A program made the translations under genes and the position numbers. This document shows positions 24,017 to 36,122 of a DNA stretch of 43,030 nt, one piece after another. Source of the DNA: an uncultured Verrucomicrobiales bacterium (GTDB lineage Bacteria > Verrucomicrobiota > Verrucomicrobiia > Verrucomicrobiales > Akkermansiaceae); NCBI GenBank assembly GCA_905478925.1, contig CAJQKQ010000087.1:1-43030 (forward strand), given 5' to 3'. The stretch's first letter is position 1, and the number at the start of each line of letters is the position of its first letter. The notes under the pieces are model-generated. The model ran no database searches and was not told where the DNA came from. It was given only the letters and a program-made list of their open reading frames with translations.

Positions 24017-25339
24017 TTAGAAATCGAGGTAGATTTCGGTGCGACGGTTGGCACGGCGGCCTTCGGGGCTGTCTTCTCCGGATTCCGTGAGATTGGGGCG
24101 GCGTGGCTGGGAGGCACCCTTGCCGATGGTGATGATCTGGTCTGCGGAGACGCCTTGCTCAGCGAGGAAATCTCGGACGACATCGGCGCGCTTCGACGAG
24201 AGCTTGTCGTTGTATTCCTTCGTCCCGAGGACATCGGTGTGACCGCTGAGGGTGATTTTCTTGGCGAGGTCGCCCTTCAGCATGGAGGCGACAATCTCCA
24301 GCTGGCGTTGGGTGCGCTCGCTCGTGGAGTCCTCGTCGAACTCGAAGTAAAGAGCCAATGTTTCGCCACCGGCGGGGTTTTTAACGAGTGGCGAGTAGTA
24401 GACATCGCCGCCGGCGACGCGGTTGGCGTAGTCGGCGAGGAGGGAGTCGAGGTTGATCTCGGAGACGAGCCAGTTGGCCGGGGCGGGGGGCTGGCGGAGG
24501 TTGAGGGCAAAGCGGGCGCTCTGGGTGCCGTCCTTGGTCTCGACGTTGGCCAGGTAGCCGACAGTGTCTTTCCGGCTGAACATGGCGCGCAGGGGCTTGG
24601 TAGTGCGCATGTGGTACTCGCCTTCCTCGAAGAGGATGCAGAGGGCGGCGATCTTGGCTTCGGAGACCGTCTTGGGGTCGACAAAATCGCGAGCGAATTC
24701 GAAATCCTGTTTTAGAACCGCTTGGAGGAATCCGTCAGCGACGCCGAGTGAATCCGCGAAGACGGCCTTGGGGATGGGGTCTCCGGCGGCGGGCGGTAGT
24801 GTCACGCTCTCGACCATCCATTTTCCATTTTCGTTTCGAAGATCGAAAAGGATGCGATCGCGACCAGCCTCGCGCTCCTCGAGTTCGAGAGCCCAGCGAG
24901 CGAGACGGTTGAGCTCCAGCTCGCCGATCTCGCGGACACCGCCGGGACGGCGGAGGCGGAGCGTGCCGCTGTTGGCAAGGATTTCAAGCTTGGCGAGGCT
25001 TTCGGGGTCGAGCGCCTGTTTGCCGATGAGCTTGGATACGGCGGCGATGTCGCCTTTTTCAAGAGCTTCCCCAATGCGAGTGAGGAGCTCGGCAGGATCC
25101 GGAGAGGAGTAGCCAACACCGAGGGTTTCAAGAGTTTCCTCTGTAGTATCGGACTCCATGGGTACATCGACCGTGCCGATGGGTTCGGGTGCAGGGGGCT
25201 CGACGATTGCCGTCGGGCCGGGCAACGGGGCGGGCAGCGGCGGTTTTTTCGCGCCCGGGCGCCAGATAAGCAGCCCCAGCGCAGCGGCGGCCAAGAGGGC
25301 GGCGAGGCCGAGGAAAAAGTAGGGGATTTTGTTTCTCAT
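24017..25339 (-). CDS. OmpA-family peptidoglycan-binding envelope protein
   Basis: A 440-residue protein with an N-terminal membrane anchor or uncleaved signal (IPYFFLGLAALLAAAALGLL), a Pro-rich linker (PPLPAPLPGPTAIVEPPAP), a large middle region without recognised domains, and a C-terminal OmpA domain. The OmpA part shows LYFEFDEDST, ITLSGHTDVLGTKEYNDKLS, SSKRADVVRDFLAEQGV and RRANRRTEIYLDF, with the Asp and Arg that bind diaminopimelate in the family. It is therefore likely a periplasmic protein tethering the membrane to peptidoglycan. The middle region (LLTRIGEALEKGDIAAVSKL, FLQAVLKQDFEFARDFVDP) looks like helical repeats. It lies 75 bases downstream of the HtrA-type protease gene and may share its transcript. 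Confidence 0.85.
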   Translation of the reverse strand: MRNKIPYFFLGLAALLAAAALGLLIWRPGAKKPPLPAPLPGPTAIVEPPAPEPIGTVDVPMESDTTEETLETLGVGYSSPDPAELLTRIGEALEKGDIAAVSKLIGKQALDPESLAKLEILANSGTLRLRRPGGVREIGELELNRLARWALELEEREAGRDRILFDLRNENGKWMVESVTLPPAAGDPIPKAVFADSLGVADGFLQAVLKQDFEFARDFVDPKTVSEAKIAALCILFEEGEYHMRTTKPLRAMFSRKDTVGYLANVETKDGTQSARFALNLRQPPAPANWLVSEINLDSLLADYANRVAGGDVYYSPLVKNPAGGETLALYFEFDEDSTSERTQRQLEIVASMLKGDLAKKITLSGHTDVLGTKEYNDKLSSKRADVVRDFLAEQGVSADQIITIGKGASQPRRPNLTESGEDSPEGRRANRRTEIYLDF

Positions 25340-25414
25340 GAAACTCTGGATGCTAGGATCGGCATGCCGGGTGGCAACGGATGATGTGAATACGCGGCAA
25401 AAGCGAGACTTTGA

Positions 25415-26914
25415 TCATTTCACCGGTGCGGGGAGGCTCACGCGGAGGGGTTTCCCTTCCCGGACGATGTGGAGACTGGTGGCCTGGACCGCAGCGGAGG
25501 GGGCGAGGTGCAGGTAAAACTCCGTTGCGCTGGAGATCTTGGAGTTATTCAAGGCAAGGATGAGATCACCCGGCAGCAGGATTCCGGCCGCCTGGCCACC
25601 GGCCAGAATGTTGGTGACGACGACACCGCGGAATCCTCGCATTTTTTCGTTGGTCGGAAGATCACCGACCTCAACACCGACGGTGCGGAGTATCTCGAGG
25701 TTGTCCTTAGATTTCTCCTCCGGGGGTAATTCGTTGATGATAGGTGCGGTGGTGGCCTCCCTGATTTTGGCCTTCAGGCTGATGTTCTGCTGATTCCGCC
25801 AGACTTCGATTGCGATGGTTTTTCCGATGGGAGAGCGCTGCACGAGAGAAATCAACCCGCTGGTATCCTTGATCCGCTTGCCGTTGTAGGAAACGACGAT
25901 GTCATCTGGCTTCAACCCCGCAATCTCGGCAGGCGAGCCCGGGGTGGTGCCAAGCACCACGGAGCCGGATGCTTGAGGATAGCCGAGCCTGGTGCGGAAG
26001 GCGAGATCCAGATCCCTCATCTCGACCCCGAGATAGCCCCATATCGGACGGCCGCGCTTGATGATCTGTTCGAGCGCCTCTGCGACATCGTTCGAAGGGA
26101 TGGAGAAGCCGACGCCTTGGAAACTAGGTTTTTTGCGGTCGACACTGAAGATAGCGACGTTGATTCCGATGATCTCGCCGGTGAGATTGACCAACGGGCC
26201 GCCGGAGTTTCCGGGGTTGATCGCCGCATCGGTCTGGAACAGATCGCGCTGGCTGTCTGAAAGCGAGCGCTCTTTCGCCGAAATGATGCCCTGGGTTACG
26301 GTTTCCCCGAGTCCAAAGGGATTGCCAACCGCAAAGACGAGCTGACCTACCTTTGCGAGCGACGAATCGCCCAGCTTGAGTGGCGTGAAGGTCTCATTTG
26401 AGTCGATCTTCAGCACAGCGATATCGATCAGGCTATCCTCGCCGATGAGGGTGGCGCTGTAGCTTTTCCCGTCGTGAATGGTGATACGGATCTTCTGCTG
26501 CCCTGCGATGACGTGATGGTTCGTAATGACATGTCCTTCCTCGGAGACGATCACGCCAGAGCCCTGACCCTCGATGGGATAGCTGAGCGTCCGCGAGCGC
26601 CCCCAGCTGTCCATGAGCCGCTCGGTGCGATAACTTGCGGTGTCGATGCTGACGACGGACGGAACCACAGCCTGGGTGAGACGAGCGTATTCCTCGTTCA
26701 GCCGCGAAATCATTTCCACATCGCTGAGGTTAAGTGCGGACTTGGTAGTAGGCGTGAAGGTCTCCGGGCGATTGGTTGTAGATTTCTGGAGGAAAGAAGG
26801 GATGAGGGAGCTAAAATCGCCGCCATCGCGCCATGTCCTGAGTGCCGTCACCAACAGGAAAAAGACGATGAAGACAAGCAGCAGCGAGAAAAATCGTTTG
26901 ATTGCAGGCAGCAT
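25415..26914 (-). CDS. HtrA/Deg-type periplasmic serine protease with PDZ domains
   Basis: A trypsin-like S1C protease that degrades misfolded envelope proteins. From ATG 26914 it has 499 residues with an N-terminal hydrophobic anchor (FFSLLLVFIVFFLLVTAL). The catalytic triad is visible: His134 in TNHHVIAG, Asp164 in SLIDIAVLKID and Ser237 in INPGNSGGPLV. Two PDZ domains follow, the first around VVLGTTPGSPAEIAGLKPDD and the second around VVTNILAGGQAAGILLPGDL. The frame extends 15 codons further upstream, but that stretch is not anchor-like. An OmpA-family gene follows 75 bases later. The arrangement suits envelope quality control, though no sigma-E-type signal was identified. Confidence 0.94.
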   Translation of the reverse strand: MLPAIKRFFSLLLVFIVFFLLVTALRTWRDGGDFSSLIPSFLQKSTTNRPETFTPTTKSALNLSDVEMISRLNEEYARLTQAVVPSVVSIDTASYRTERLMDSWGRSRTLSYPIEGQGSGVIVSEEGHVITNHHVIAGQQKIRITIHDGKSYSATLIGEDSLIDIAVLKIDSNETFTPLKLGDSSLAKVGQLVFAVGNPFGLGETVTQGIISAKERSLSDSQRDLFQTDAAINPGNSGGPLVNLTGEIIGINVAIFSVDRKKPSFQGVGFSIPSNDVAEALEQIIKRGRPIWGYLGVEMRDLDLAFRTRLGYPQASGSVVLGTTPGSPAEIAGLKPDDIVVSYNGKRIKDTSGLISLVQRSPIGKTIAIEVWRNQQNISLKAKIREATTAPIINELPPEEKSKDNLEILRTVGVEVGDLPTNEKMRGFRGVVVTNILAGGQAAGILLPGDLILALNNSKISSATEFYLHLAPSAAVQATSLHIVREGKPLRVSLPAPVK

Positions 26915-27243
26915 GGGTGGGTGGGTGAAACGATTTGCAAGATGCCAGCTTTGGGGCATTTTCCAAGCGCCAATGGACGGCTTGACGAGACGCTCCGGAA
27001 GGAACGGATTATGAATATGCTATTTTTTGACCTCATAAGATCTTCATCATAAGCGTGTTTATAAGTCGCAAAATGGGCTGTTCCTCAGTGTAACGATAAG
27101 TGTTCCATGCGAATGATAACCTGAGGGATTGCGAGGGCGGGGTGCCCGAAACTTGGGTTGCTTCGGATTTGTGAAGCTGTTGTAGGCGGCTTATCACAAG
27201 TTTTTGGGGCTTTATTCACAGCTTATTCTAGGTGAAGATTTCT
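26915..27243. other. AT-rich divergent promoter region
   Basis: This gap of about 330 bases lies between the divergent HtrA and SDR genes and has no gene. It is AT-richer than its neighbours and must hold both promoters, but no clear -35/-10 pair was chosen. TTATTCACA at 27212-27220 matches the DnaA-box pattern TTATnCACA. A single box with no cluster is not evidence of an origin. Confidence 0.35.
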
Positions 27244-27897
27244 GTGTTGAAACGCGTGATTATCAGCGGAGGGACTGGCGGGTTAGGAACAGCGATTTCA
27301 GCTGCTTTCGGAGATCCCAGCTGGGAAGTGGTTCGGCTCGGCCGCAATGATCTCGATCTTTCCAATCGGCATGCGGTGGAGGTGTTTTTTCAAGCGGAAG
27401 CCTGCGATCTTTTGATCTGTGCGGCAGGTAAAACCGATGATATTCCGCTCGTTCGTATGCCCGAGAGTGCTTGGGACGGCGTGTTCGGACTGAACTATAT
27501 GGCAGCAGAGCGGTGTGCTTCCGCAGCGCTCCCGATTATGGCCGAGAAGGGATCAGGGCACGTGGTTTTTATATCCAGCCATGCCGCGATCCATCCGGCG
27601 ATCGGTCAGGCGGCGTATGCGGCTGCAAAGGCAGCGCTGCTTGGTTTGACTGGATCCCTGGCGGAGCGTTGGGGCGCGAAGGGCATCCGCGTGAATGCGA
27701 TTCTTCCGGGTTTCCTGGATACACCGATGACCGCCACCGTTTCGACGAAGCGTCGTGAAGTCGTTCTCGCAGAACATCATCTTGAGCGTTTCAACACCCC
27801 GGGTGTGGCGGCGGAGTTCATCCATTTTTTGCACGACAGGATGCCGAATACCTCGGGGCAAGTGTTCCAGCTCGACAGTCGGCGTGGATTTTTTTGA
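27244..27897 (+). CDS. SDR family NAD(P)-dependent oxidoreductase
   Basis: A classical short-chain dehydrogenase/reductase of 217 residues, short for the family (about 250). The cofactor motif is SGGTGGLG near the N terminus. LLICAAGKTDD corresponds to the NNAG region, Asn in LNYM to the structural Asn, Ser in FISSHAA to the catalytic Ser, and QAAYAAAKAAL to the YxxxK pair. The tail RMPNTSGQVFQLDSRRGFF resembles the FabG-type end (ITGQ...DGG). The acceptor substrate is unknown. GTG 27244 is chosen because AGGTGA lies 8 bases upstream; GTG 27232 in the same frame is the alternative. A tRNA gene follows. Confidence 0.9.
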   Translation: MLKRVIISGGTGGLGTAISAAFGDPSWEVVRLGRNDLDLSNRHAVEVFFQAEACDLLICAAGKTDDIPLVRMPESAWDGVFGLNYMAAERCASAALPIMAEKGSGHVVFISSHAAIHPAIGQAAYAAAKAALLGLTGSLAERWGAKGIRVNAILPGFLDTPMTATVSTKRREVVLAEHHLERFNTPGVAAEFIHFLHDRMPNTSGQVFQLDSRRGFF

Positions 27898-27968
27898 AAA
27901 CTGTCTGATATACTTGACAGCGGGTGCGGAAAGATGGTTTCGTTCGCCCCCGCAGCGTTGCTGTCAAT

Positions 27969-28045
<77 letters not shown>

Positions 28046-28060
28046 TTTCCAAGCGTATCA

Positions 28061-28089
28061 GCCCCACCCAAGGGGCATTTTTCGTTTTT
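28061..28089 (+). terminator. Intrinsic terminator after tRNA-Arg
   Basis: GCCCC (28061-28065), the loop ACCCAA and GGGGC (28072-28076) are followed by ATTTTTCGTTTTT. The stem is short but GC-only, and the T-runs are good. It lies 16 bases after the tRNA. Confidence 0.65.
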
Positions 28090-28125
28090 GGGGTGGGCAT
28101 GAATGGAATTTCGAATCATTTGTTT

Positions 28126-28998
28126 ATGAAGACGACAGCTTGGATTTTTCTGACAGTTCTTGGAATGGCGACCATACCAGCCGGGGGAACCCCAGCCATT
28201 CAAGAAAAGCGATCATTTGCCTCCCTGCAGGAAAGCCTGCAAGCAGACAGAATCGTCACCTACAGAAGGGTTGGGAACCGTGAGTTATCGCTGCATATCT
28301 TCAATCCGAAAGACTTCGAGTCATCCGGGAATGCGCCCGCGTTCGTTGCGATCCATGGCGGGGGCTGGACCAGCGGCACGCCGAGTCGTTTTTATCCCTA
28401 TGCACATGCATTGGTGGATAAGGGATATGTAGGGATCAGCGTTGAATACCGTCTTGTCGGACAGAAGGGCGTCACTGTATTCGACTGTGTGAAGGACGGC
28501 CGCGCGGCGATCCGCTATATCCGGGCACATGCGGGGGAACTAGGAATCGATCCCGCAAGGATCGCAGTCAGCGGTGGATCGGCGGGCGCCCATGTGGCTG
28601 CTGGAACCGCGCTCTTTGATGGCATCGACCATGACGGTGAGAATTTGGAAATTTCCTGCAAGCCCGATGCATTGGTTTTGTATTTCCCCGTCATCGACAC
28701 TTCCGAGAAAGGATACGGTTGCCGTAGGATAGGCGAAGGGTGGAAGACTATTTCGCCGGTGGATCAGGTGAAAGCAGGTGCCCCGCCTACCTTGATTTTC
28801 CACGGTGATGCTGACAATACTACCCCTTATGCGGGTTCGGTACTTTTCACCGGCCGGATGACCAAGGCCGGAAATGTGTGCGAACTCGTCACGGAACCCG
28901 GCGGCGGCCACGGCCACCTGAACCAGGACATGGCACTCTTCGACGCAGCGATTGGAAAGACCGCGGCATTCCTCGGCGAGCACCTGGAGCGGAAGTGA
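28126..28998 (+). CDS. Secreted alpha/beta hydrolase (acetyl-esterase/lipase type)
   Basis: A 290-residue carboxyl-ester hydrolase of the BD-FAE/HSL-like alpha/beta-hydrolase group with a signal peptide (MKTTAWIFLTVLGMATIPAG). The oxyanion motif is HGGGW (77-81), the nucleophile elbow GGSAGAH has Ser152, the acid is Asp in FHGDADNTTPY and the His is in GGGHGHLN. Related proteins deacetylate plant or algal polysaccharides, fitting the polysaccharide-degrading lifestyle common in the phylum. The actual substrate is unknown. Upstream in-frame starts (GTG 28093, ATG 28099) would bury the signal peptide, so 28126 is preferred. It ends 10 bases from the convergent carB stop. Confidence 0.9.
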   Translation: MKTTAWIFLTVLGMATIPAGGTPAIQEKRSFASLQESLQADRIVTYRRVGNRELSLHIFNPKDFESSGNAPAFVAIHGGGWTSGTPSRFYPYAHALVDKGYVGISVEYRLVGQKGVTVFDCVKDGRAAIRYIRAHAGELGIDPARIAVSGGSAGAHVAAGTALFDGIDHDGENLEISCKPDALVLYFPVIDTSEKGYGCRRIGEGWKTISPVDQVKAGAPPTLIFHGDADNTTPYAGSVLFTGRMTKAGNVCELVTEPGGGHGHLNQDMALFDAAIGKTAAFLGEHLERK

Positions 28999-29008
28999 CC
29001 CGTCGGGC

Positions 29009-32000
29009 TTACGCGTGATACTCCTGAATGCTCTTCACCGTGAATTCCCTTTGCTTGAGCGAGCGCATGGCTTTCACAGTGGCTTCGGCGGCGGCCATGT
29101 TGGTGGCGTAGGAGATTTTCTGCGCGATGGCGGTGGAGCGGATCAGGATTTCATCAGCCCGTGATTCGTGGGTCGCGGGGGTGTTGATGAGGAAGTGGAT
29201 CTCGTTGTTCTTCATCATGTCGATCACGTTCGGGCGGGCTTGCTCGAGAACTTTGTACACGCGATCCGCCGGGATACCGGCCTCGGCGAGTTTCGTGAGT
29301 GTGCCGCCGGTGGAGACAATGCGGAAGCCGAGTTCGTGAAGATCGCGGGCGACGGTGACGGCGCGGTCCTTGTCGCGGTCGGCGACGGAGAGGAAGACGG
29401 TGCCTTCTTTCGGGAGCGGGTTGAAGGCGGCCATCTGGGATTTGGCGTAAGCCATGCCCCAGTCAGCATCGATGCCCATGACCTCGCCGGTGGATTTCAT
29501 TTCCGGGCCGAGCACGATGTCGATGCCGGGGAAGCGGTTCCATGGGAAGACGGCTTCCTTGACCGAGACATGTGTCGGCACGATGGTTTCCGTGTAACCC
29601 ATGTCGGCGAGTTTTTCACCGACCATGACTTTCGCGGCGAGCTTGGCGAGGGAAACGCCAGTGGACTTGCTGACGAAAGGCACGGTGCGTGAAGCACGGG
29701 GATTCACCTCGATGACGTATAGTTCCTCGTCTTTCACGGCGAACTGAATGTTCATCAGGCCGCGGACTTGGAGTTCTCGGGCGAGGTCTTTGGCAGCCTT
29801 GTCGATCTGCTTCGTGATGTTTTCGGAAAGCGAGAACGCTGGAATGACGCAGGCGGAGTCCCCAGAGTGGATGCCGGCTTGCTCGATGTGTTGCATGATG
29901 GCACCGACCACGGAGGTCTCGCCATCGCTGATGCAATCGACATCGATTTCCATGGCGTTGTCGAGGAAACGGTCGACGAGCACGGGGCGCTCAGGTGAGG
30001 CGGTCACCGCCTCACGCATGTAGGTGGTAAGTTCCGAATCGCTGTAAACGATCATCATTGCGCGGCCGCCGAGCACGAAGGAGGGGCGGACGAGAACCGG
30101 GTAACCAATGCGGTTCGCGACTACGATCGCTTCCGTCTCGTTGGTGGCGGTGCCGGCTTCGGCCTGCTTGAGTTCGAGCTTGTCGAGCAGGGCGGAGAAA
30201 AATTTCCTATCTTCGGCGAGTTCGATGTTCTTGGGCGAGGTGCCGATGATGGGCACGCCGTGGCGTTCAAGGTCAGCTGCGAGGTTGAGCGGTGTCTGGC
30301 CACCGAACTGGACGATGACTCCGTATGGTTGCTCCTGGTCGCAGATGTTGAGCACGTCCTCAAGAGTGAGTGGCTCGAAGAAGAGCTTGTCCGAGGTGTC
30401 GTAGTCGGTGGAGACGGTCTCGGGGTTCGAGTTCACCATGATGGTCTCGTAACCGAGCTCCTTCAGGGCAAAGGCGGCGTGCACACAGCAGTAATCGAAT
30501 TCGATTCCTTGGCCAATGCGGTTCGGACCGCCACCGAGGATGATGATCTTTTTCTTATCGGACTGGCGTGCCTCGTTTTCATCGCCGTAGGTGGAGTAGA
30601 AATACGGGGTGTATGCCTCGAACTCGGCAGCGCAGGTATCGACGAGGCGATAGGTCGGGATGATGCCCGCTGCCTTGCGTTCGGCGCGGACTTCGTCTTC
30701 GGAAGTACCCTTTGATTTCGCAATCTGGCGGTCGGAGAAACCGAGCTTCTTCGCTTGTTTGAGATCGAGCGTGGAGAGGTTTTCGCCTTCTTCGGCGATC
30801 TGCTCAAGGTGGCGGAGGAACCATGGATCGATAGCGGTCGCGTCATGGATTTCCTCAAGGGTCCAGCCGGAGACGAAGGCGGTTTGGAGCCAGAAGATGC
30901 GTTCCGCGTTTGGAATCTGAAGTTTGCGGAGGATTTGGTCTTTGGTCGGCGCGGCGGGATCCGATGGGTCGAAGCCGAAGCCCCAGCGTCCGGTTTCGAG
31001 GGAGCGCAGGCATTTCTGCATGGATTCCTTGAAGGTGCGGCCGATGGACATGGCTTCCCCGACGGATTTCATCGAGGTGGTAAGTACTGCGTTTGCAGTA
31101 GGAAATTTCTCGAAGGTGAAGCGAGGGATTTTGGTGACCACGTAGTCGATGGTCGGCTCGAAGGAGGCGGGGGTGACGCGGGTGATGTCGTTGGGCAGCT
31201 CATCGAGTGTGTATCCGACAGCGAGTTTCGCGGCGATCTTTGCGATCGGGAATCCGGTGGCCTTTGAGGCGAGCGCGGAGGAGCGCGAGACACGCGGGTT
31301 CATCTCGATGACGATCATGCGTCCGGTTTTTGGATCGGTGGCGAACTGGATGTTCGAGCCGCCGGTTTCCACGCCGATCTCGCGAATGACTGCGAATGAG
31401 GCGTCGCGCATGATTTGGTATTCGCGGTCGGTGAGCGTTTGGATCGGGGCTACAGTGATGGAGTCGCCGGTGTGCACACCCATGGGATCGAGGTTCTCGA
31501 TGGAGCAGATGACCACGCAGTTGTCGGCGCGGTCACGCATGACCTCCATTTCGAACTCTTTCCAGCCGAGCAGGGATTCGTCGATCAGGACTTCGGAAAC
31601 GGGGGAGAGATCGATGCCACGGTGGCAGATTTCCTCAAACTCCTCCTTGTTGTAGGCGATGCCGCCACCCTGGCCACCGAGGGTGAAGGCCGGGCGGACG
31701 ATGAGCGGGAAGGTGCCGATTTCGTCAGCAACCTCGCGGGCTTCCTCCATGTTGCGGGCGATCCCGGAGCGCGGCATATCGAGGCCGATTTTCTCCATGG
31801 CCTCTTTGAAAAGATGCCTATCCTCGCCCTTGTCGATGGCCTCGGCGTTTGCGCCGATCATTTTCACATCGTACTTTTCGAGTGTGCCGGCTTTGAAAAG
31901 ATCCATCGATGTGTTCAGCGCGGTCTGGCCTCCGAGTGTGGGGAGGAGCGCATCCGGTTTCTCGCGGATGATGATTTTTTCGACGACTTCCGGGGTGATC

Positions 32001-32203
32001 GGCTCGATGTAGGTGCGGTGTGCGAACTCCGGATCGGTCATGATCGTGGCGGGGTTCGAGTTCACCAGGATGACTTCGTAGCCCTCTTCCTTCAGGGCCT
32101 TGCAGGCCTGGACACCAGAGTAGTCGAATTCACAGCCTTGGCCGATGACGATGGGGCCGGAGCCGATGACGAGAATTTTGCGGATCGAGGTATCTTTTGG
32201 CAT
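29009..32203 (-). CDS. carB: Carbamoyl-phosphate synthase large subunit
   Basis: Makes carbamoyl phosphate from bicarbonate, ammonia (from the CarA glutaminase) and two ATP, feeding pyrimidine and arginine synthesis. The 1064 residues are full length. Two ATP-grasp halves are visible: the first opens [20 protein letters not shown] with [20 protein letters not shown], and the second opens [20 protein letters not shown] with [20 protein letters not shown]. The C-terminal MGS-like allosteric domain contains [20 protein letters not shown] and [14 protein letters not shown]. The small subunit carA is not in this window. argF, which uses the product, lies 8 kb away on the same strand. Confidence 0.98.
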   Translation of the reverse strand: MPKDTSIRKILVIGSGPIVIGQGCEFDYSGVQACKALKEEGYEVILVNSNPATIMTDPEFAHRTYIEPITPEVVEKIIIREKPDALLPTLGGQTALNTSMDLFKAGTLEKYDVKMIGANAEAIDKGEDRHLFKEAMEKIGLDMPRSGIARNMEEAREVADEIGTFPLIVRPAFTLGGQGGGIAYNKEEFEEICHRGIDLSPVSEVLIDESLLGWKEFEMEVMRDRADNCVVICSIENLDPMGVHTGDSITVAPIQTLTDREYQIMRDASFAVIREIGVETGGSNIQFATDPKTGRMIVIEMNPRVSRSSALASKATGFPIAKIAAKLAVGYTLDELPNDITRVTPASFEPTIDYVVTKIPRFTFEKFPTANAVLTTSMKSVGEAMSIGRTFKESMQKCLRSLETGRWGFGFDPSDPAAPTKDQILRKLQIPNAERIFWLQTAFVSGWTLEEIHDATAIDPWFLRHLEQIAEEGENLSTLDLKQAKKLGFSDRQIAKSKGTSEDEVRAERKAAGIIPTYRLVDTCAAEFEAYTPYFYSTYGDENEARQSDKKKIIILGGGPNRIGQGIEFDYCCVHAAFALKELGYETIMVNSNPETVSTDYDTSDKLFFEPLTLEDVLNICDQEQPYGVIVQFGGQTPLNLAADLERHGVPIIGTSPKNIELAEDRKFFSALLDKLELKQAEAGTATNETEAIVVANRIGYPVLVRPSFVLGGRAMMIVYSDSELTTYMREAVTASPERPVLVDRFLDNAMEIDVDCISDGETSVVGAIMQHIEQAGIHSGDSACVIPAFSLSENITKQIDKAAKDLARELQVRGLMNIQFAVKDEELYVIEVNPRASRTVPFVSKSTGVSLAKLAAKVMVGEKLADMGYTETIVPTHVSVKEAVFPWNRFPGIDIVLGPEMKSTGEVMGIDADWGMAYAKSQMAAFNPLPKEGTVFLSVADRDKDRAVTVARDLHELGFRIVSTGGTLTKLAEAGIPADRVYKVLEQARPNVIDMMKNNEIHFLINTPATHESRADEILIRSTAIAQKISYATNMAAAEATVKAMRSLKQREFTVKSIQEYHA

Positions 32204-32319
32204 GTGCGCGCGCGTGTTGCTTAAACTTTCAGTGGTGTGGCAGAGTTGCTACGGAATGTAAAGCGGAGGGGTAAGACGGATTGATTAATAGGGAGGTTCT
32301 TGTGAGTCCAATCCCGGAG

Positions 32320-33192
32320 TTATCCGTTTTCCGCCAGCCTTTGGTTCAGCGCGACCGATTTGCGGAGCGCTCCCATAACATCAACAAGGCCATGGTGTTG
32401 TTTCGTGGCTTTCTTGCATGCCGGATTCTGGTCGGTGTTGCGGCTGACATGGCGTCCGATCTCCGAATAAAGTTGCCTCATCTGCGTGTCGACGACACCG
32501 AGCTCCGCACGTAGGGTGGACATTTCTTGGTTTGCATCGCCGATGTGCTGGAAGGCTTCCGAGGCCTTTTTACGGCGCTCTTTCTTGCGGTGTTGAACCT
32601 CAGCGTCGATCTTTTCGATGTTTGCATCTCCGGCAGCGATCTTTTCGGCGACAACATGGCGTTCCGATTTCAGTGCCGTGAAATCGTGCTTGATCTCCGC
32701 TAGGCGCTCGGAAATTTTTCCGAGCTGTTCGGATGTGTGGTTGCCCTCTTTGGTCAGAACCTCCTCCTTGGTCTTGATCCCGTCATAGAGGCGGCGGATG
32801 TCGCGGGCATTCGTCACGATGGTGTCGCGTTCGCGAGCGAGGTCCTCAAGGGTGTTGAGCACGTTCTGCCGCTGAACGAGGAGATCCTGGTAAGGCTCGG
32901 TGGAAATGCCGAGCAATCCGGATCTTTCATCGTGGGCTTTTGCCAGCTGCACTTGGCAAACTTCAAGCTCCCCGGCGACACGTTCGTGTTCCTTGATGAG
33001 CTTGCGGAGGTTCCAGTATTCGACGGAAAGATCCTCGATGTCCTCAACCTTCTTCCAGACTTCGTTACCGAGGTAGGATTCTGCTTCCTTGAGAAGGTGC
33101 ATCTCCGCCGCGGCATCTCCCATGCGGATGTTCTTCCGGTTGTAACCGAAGGTCTGCGCGATGCGACAAATGATGTATCTCGCGGGTGTCAT
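32320..33192 (-). CDS. Coiled-coil protein of unknown function
   Basis: A 290-residue soluble protein with no signal peptide or membrane segment. After a short N-terminal part (MTPARYIICRIAQTFGYNRK) it is almost wholly charged helix with heptad-like spacing from about residue 60 to 240, for example EHERVAGELEVCQVQLAKAH, KTKEEVLTKEGNHTSEQLGK and KIDAEVQHRKKERRKKASEA. I recognise no family. It begins 10 bases downstream of acs, so the two are probably co-transcribed, and it is followed by carB 116 bases later. A structural or scaffolding role is possible but not supported by anything specific. Confidence 0.75.
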   Translation of the reverse strand: MTPARYIICRIAQTFGYNRKNIRMGDAAAEMHLLKEAESYLGNEVWKKVEDIEDLSVEYWNLRKLIKEHERVAGELEVCQVQLAKAHDERSGLLGISTEPYQDLLVQRQNVLNTLEDLARERDTIVTNARDIRRLYDGIKTKEEVLTKEGNHTSEQLGKISERLAEIKHDFTALKSERHVVAEKIAAGDANIEKIDAEVQHRKKERRKKASEAFQHIGDANQEMSTLRAELGVVDTQMRQLYSEIGRHVSRNTDQNPACKKATKQHHGLVDVMGALRKSVALNQRLAENG

Positions 33193-33202
33193 GCGGGGAG
33201 TT

Positions 33203-35170
<1,968 letters not shown>

Positions 35171-35234
35171 GACTAGATATGCGGCTAGGCTAGGTAGCCG
35201 ATGCCGCCGGGGCAATCCCAGATTCAGTCGGAGT

Positions 35235-36122
35235 CTACCTTGCCACTGCGCCAGCGGGTTCGAGCTCCGCCCGCAATGCTCCTGGCCTGTTGGTTCCGAT
35301 GAAATCGGTGCCGAAACCGGCGGCACGCAGGGCTGCATCCCGCGTGTCGACGGTCCACGCCATTAGCAAGCCGTCTTTTCCACGGGCCTTCGCGAGCCAG
35401 TCTCGAGTTACGGTGGCGCTAATCTTGTAGGACAAGCCTTGGGAGCCGCACCATTCCAGATCTGCAAGATATCCCTCCGGGCCGCCTTTTTTCGAGAATT
35501 TCTTGAGCGAGGAAAGCAGGTTGGTGCGGTACCCGGGCATGGTTTCGCGGCACGCTTTGATGACTTCCTTGTCGAAGGAGATGAGAATCACCCTGTCCTT
35601 GGCCGGGTGTTTTTCGGTCAGAATTTTGGCGATCGGATTCACGATTCTCGGCGAGTCCTTGATCTCCAGGAAAAACCACTTTCCTGGCGGCAATTCATCG
35701 AGGACTTCGGAAAGCAGTGGGCTTTTCTCGCCCTTGAACTTCGGGTGTTTCCAAGCACCGTATTCGAGCGCTCGCAGCTCCGCCAGGGTGCTGGTTTTCA
35801 CCGGTAGGTTTTTATTGGCCGTGCGCTTGGTATTTTTGTCGTGGATGCAGACAACCTCGCCATCGGCCGTGAGGTAGAAATCGCCCTCGATGCCGTCTGC
35901 CCCTTCCTTCCAGGCGAGCCTGAAAGCGGATAGTGTGTTTTCGGGGGCGTTTGCGGAGGCGCCGCGATGGGCAATCAGTTTTGGGATCTCATCCCCGGGG
36001 GAAGCAATTGCTGAAACGGCGAAGGTGAGGAAGGCGAGGGCGCGTGCTGCAGAAACCGGGATCATCCAAAAGCTACGCCCGGGACGGGTGGATACGGTCA
36101 TGCGCGGTCGGACTCGGCTCAT
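35235..36122 (-). CDS. Exported glycerophosphodiester phosphodiesterase
   Basis: Hydrolyses glycerophosphodiesters to glycerol-3-phosphate and an alcohol. The 295-residue product has a hydrophobic signal after a basic start ([20 protein letters not shown]). The GDPD TIM barrel shows [12 protein letters not shown] (His52, Arg53, Glu61) and [20 protein letters not shown], with metal ligands Glu79 and Asp81 and catalytic His94. It ends with [20 protein letters not shown] and [12 protein letters not shown]. The chosen ATG at 36122 overlaps the pseudouridine-synthase stop by 4 bases (ATGA). A later Met at 36065 would place the signal at the very N terminus and is an alternative start. Confidence 0.92.
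   Translation of the reverse strand: MSRVRPRMTVSTRPGRSFWMIPVSAARALAFLTFAVSAIASPGDEIPKLIAHRGASANAPENTLSAFRLAWKEGADGIEGDFYLTADGEVVCIHDKNTKRTANKNLPVKTSTLAELRALEYGAWKHPKFKGEKSPLLSEVLDELPPGKWFFLEIKDSPRIVNPIAKILTEKHPAKDRVILISFDKEVIKACRETMPGYRTNLLSSLKKFSKKGGPEGYLADLEWCGSQGLSYKISATVTRDWLAKARGKDGLLMAWTVDTRDAALRAAGFGTDFIGTNRPGALRAELEPAGAVAR

Noticed and set aside
27212..27220. TTATTCACA, a DnaA-box match, near an AT-rich stretch
   Set aside because: It is a single box with no cluster, and no dnaA, dnaN or rpmH is nearby, so it is not evidence of an origin in this gap.
29168..32224. Several open frames of 100-270 codons antisense to carB
   Set aside because: carB is full length with both ATP-grasp halves; the antisense frames lack motifs and arise from codon bias.
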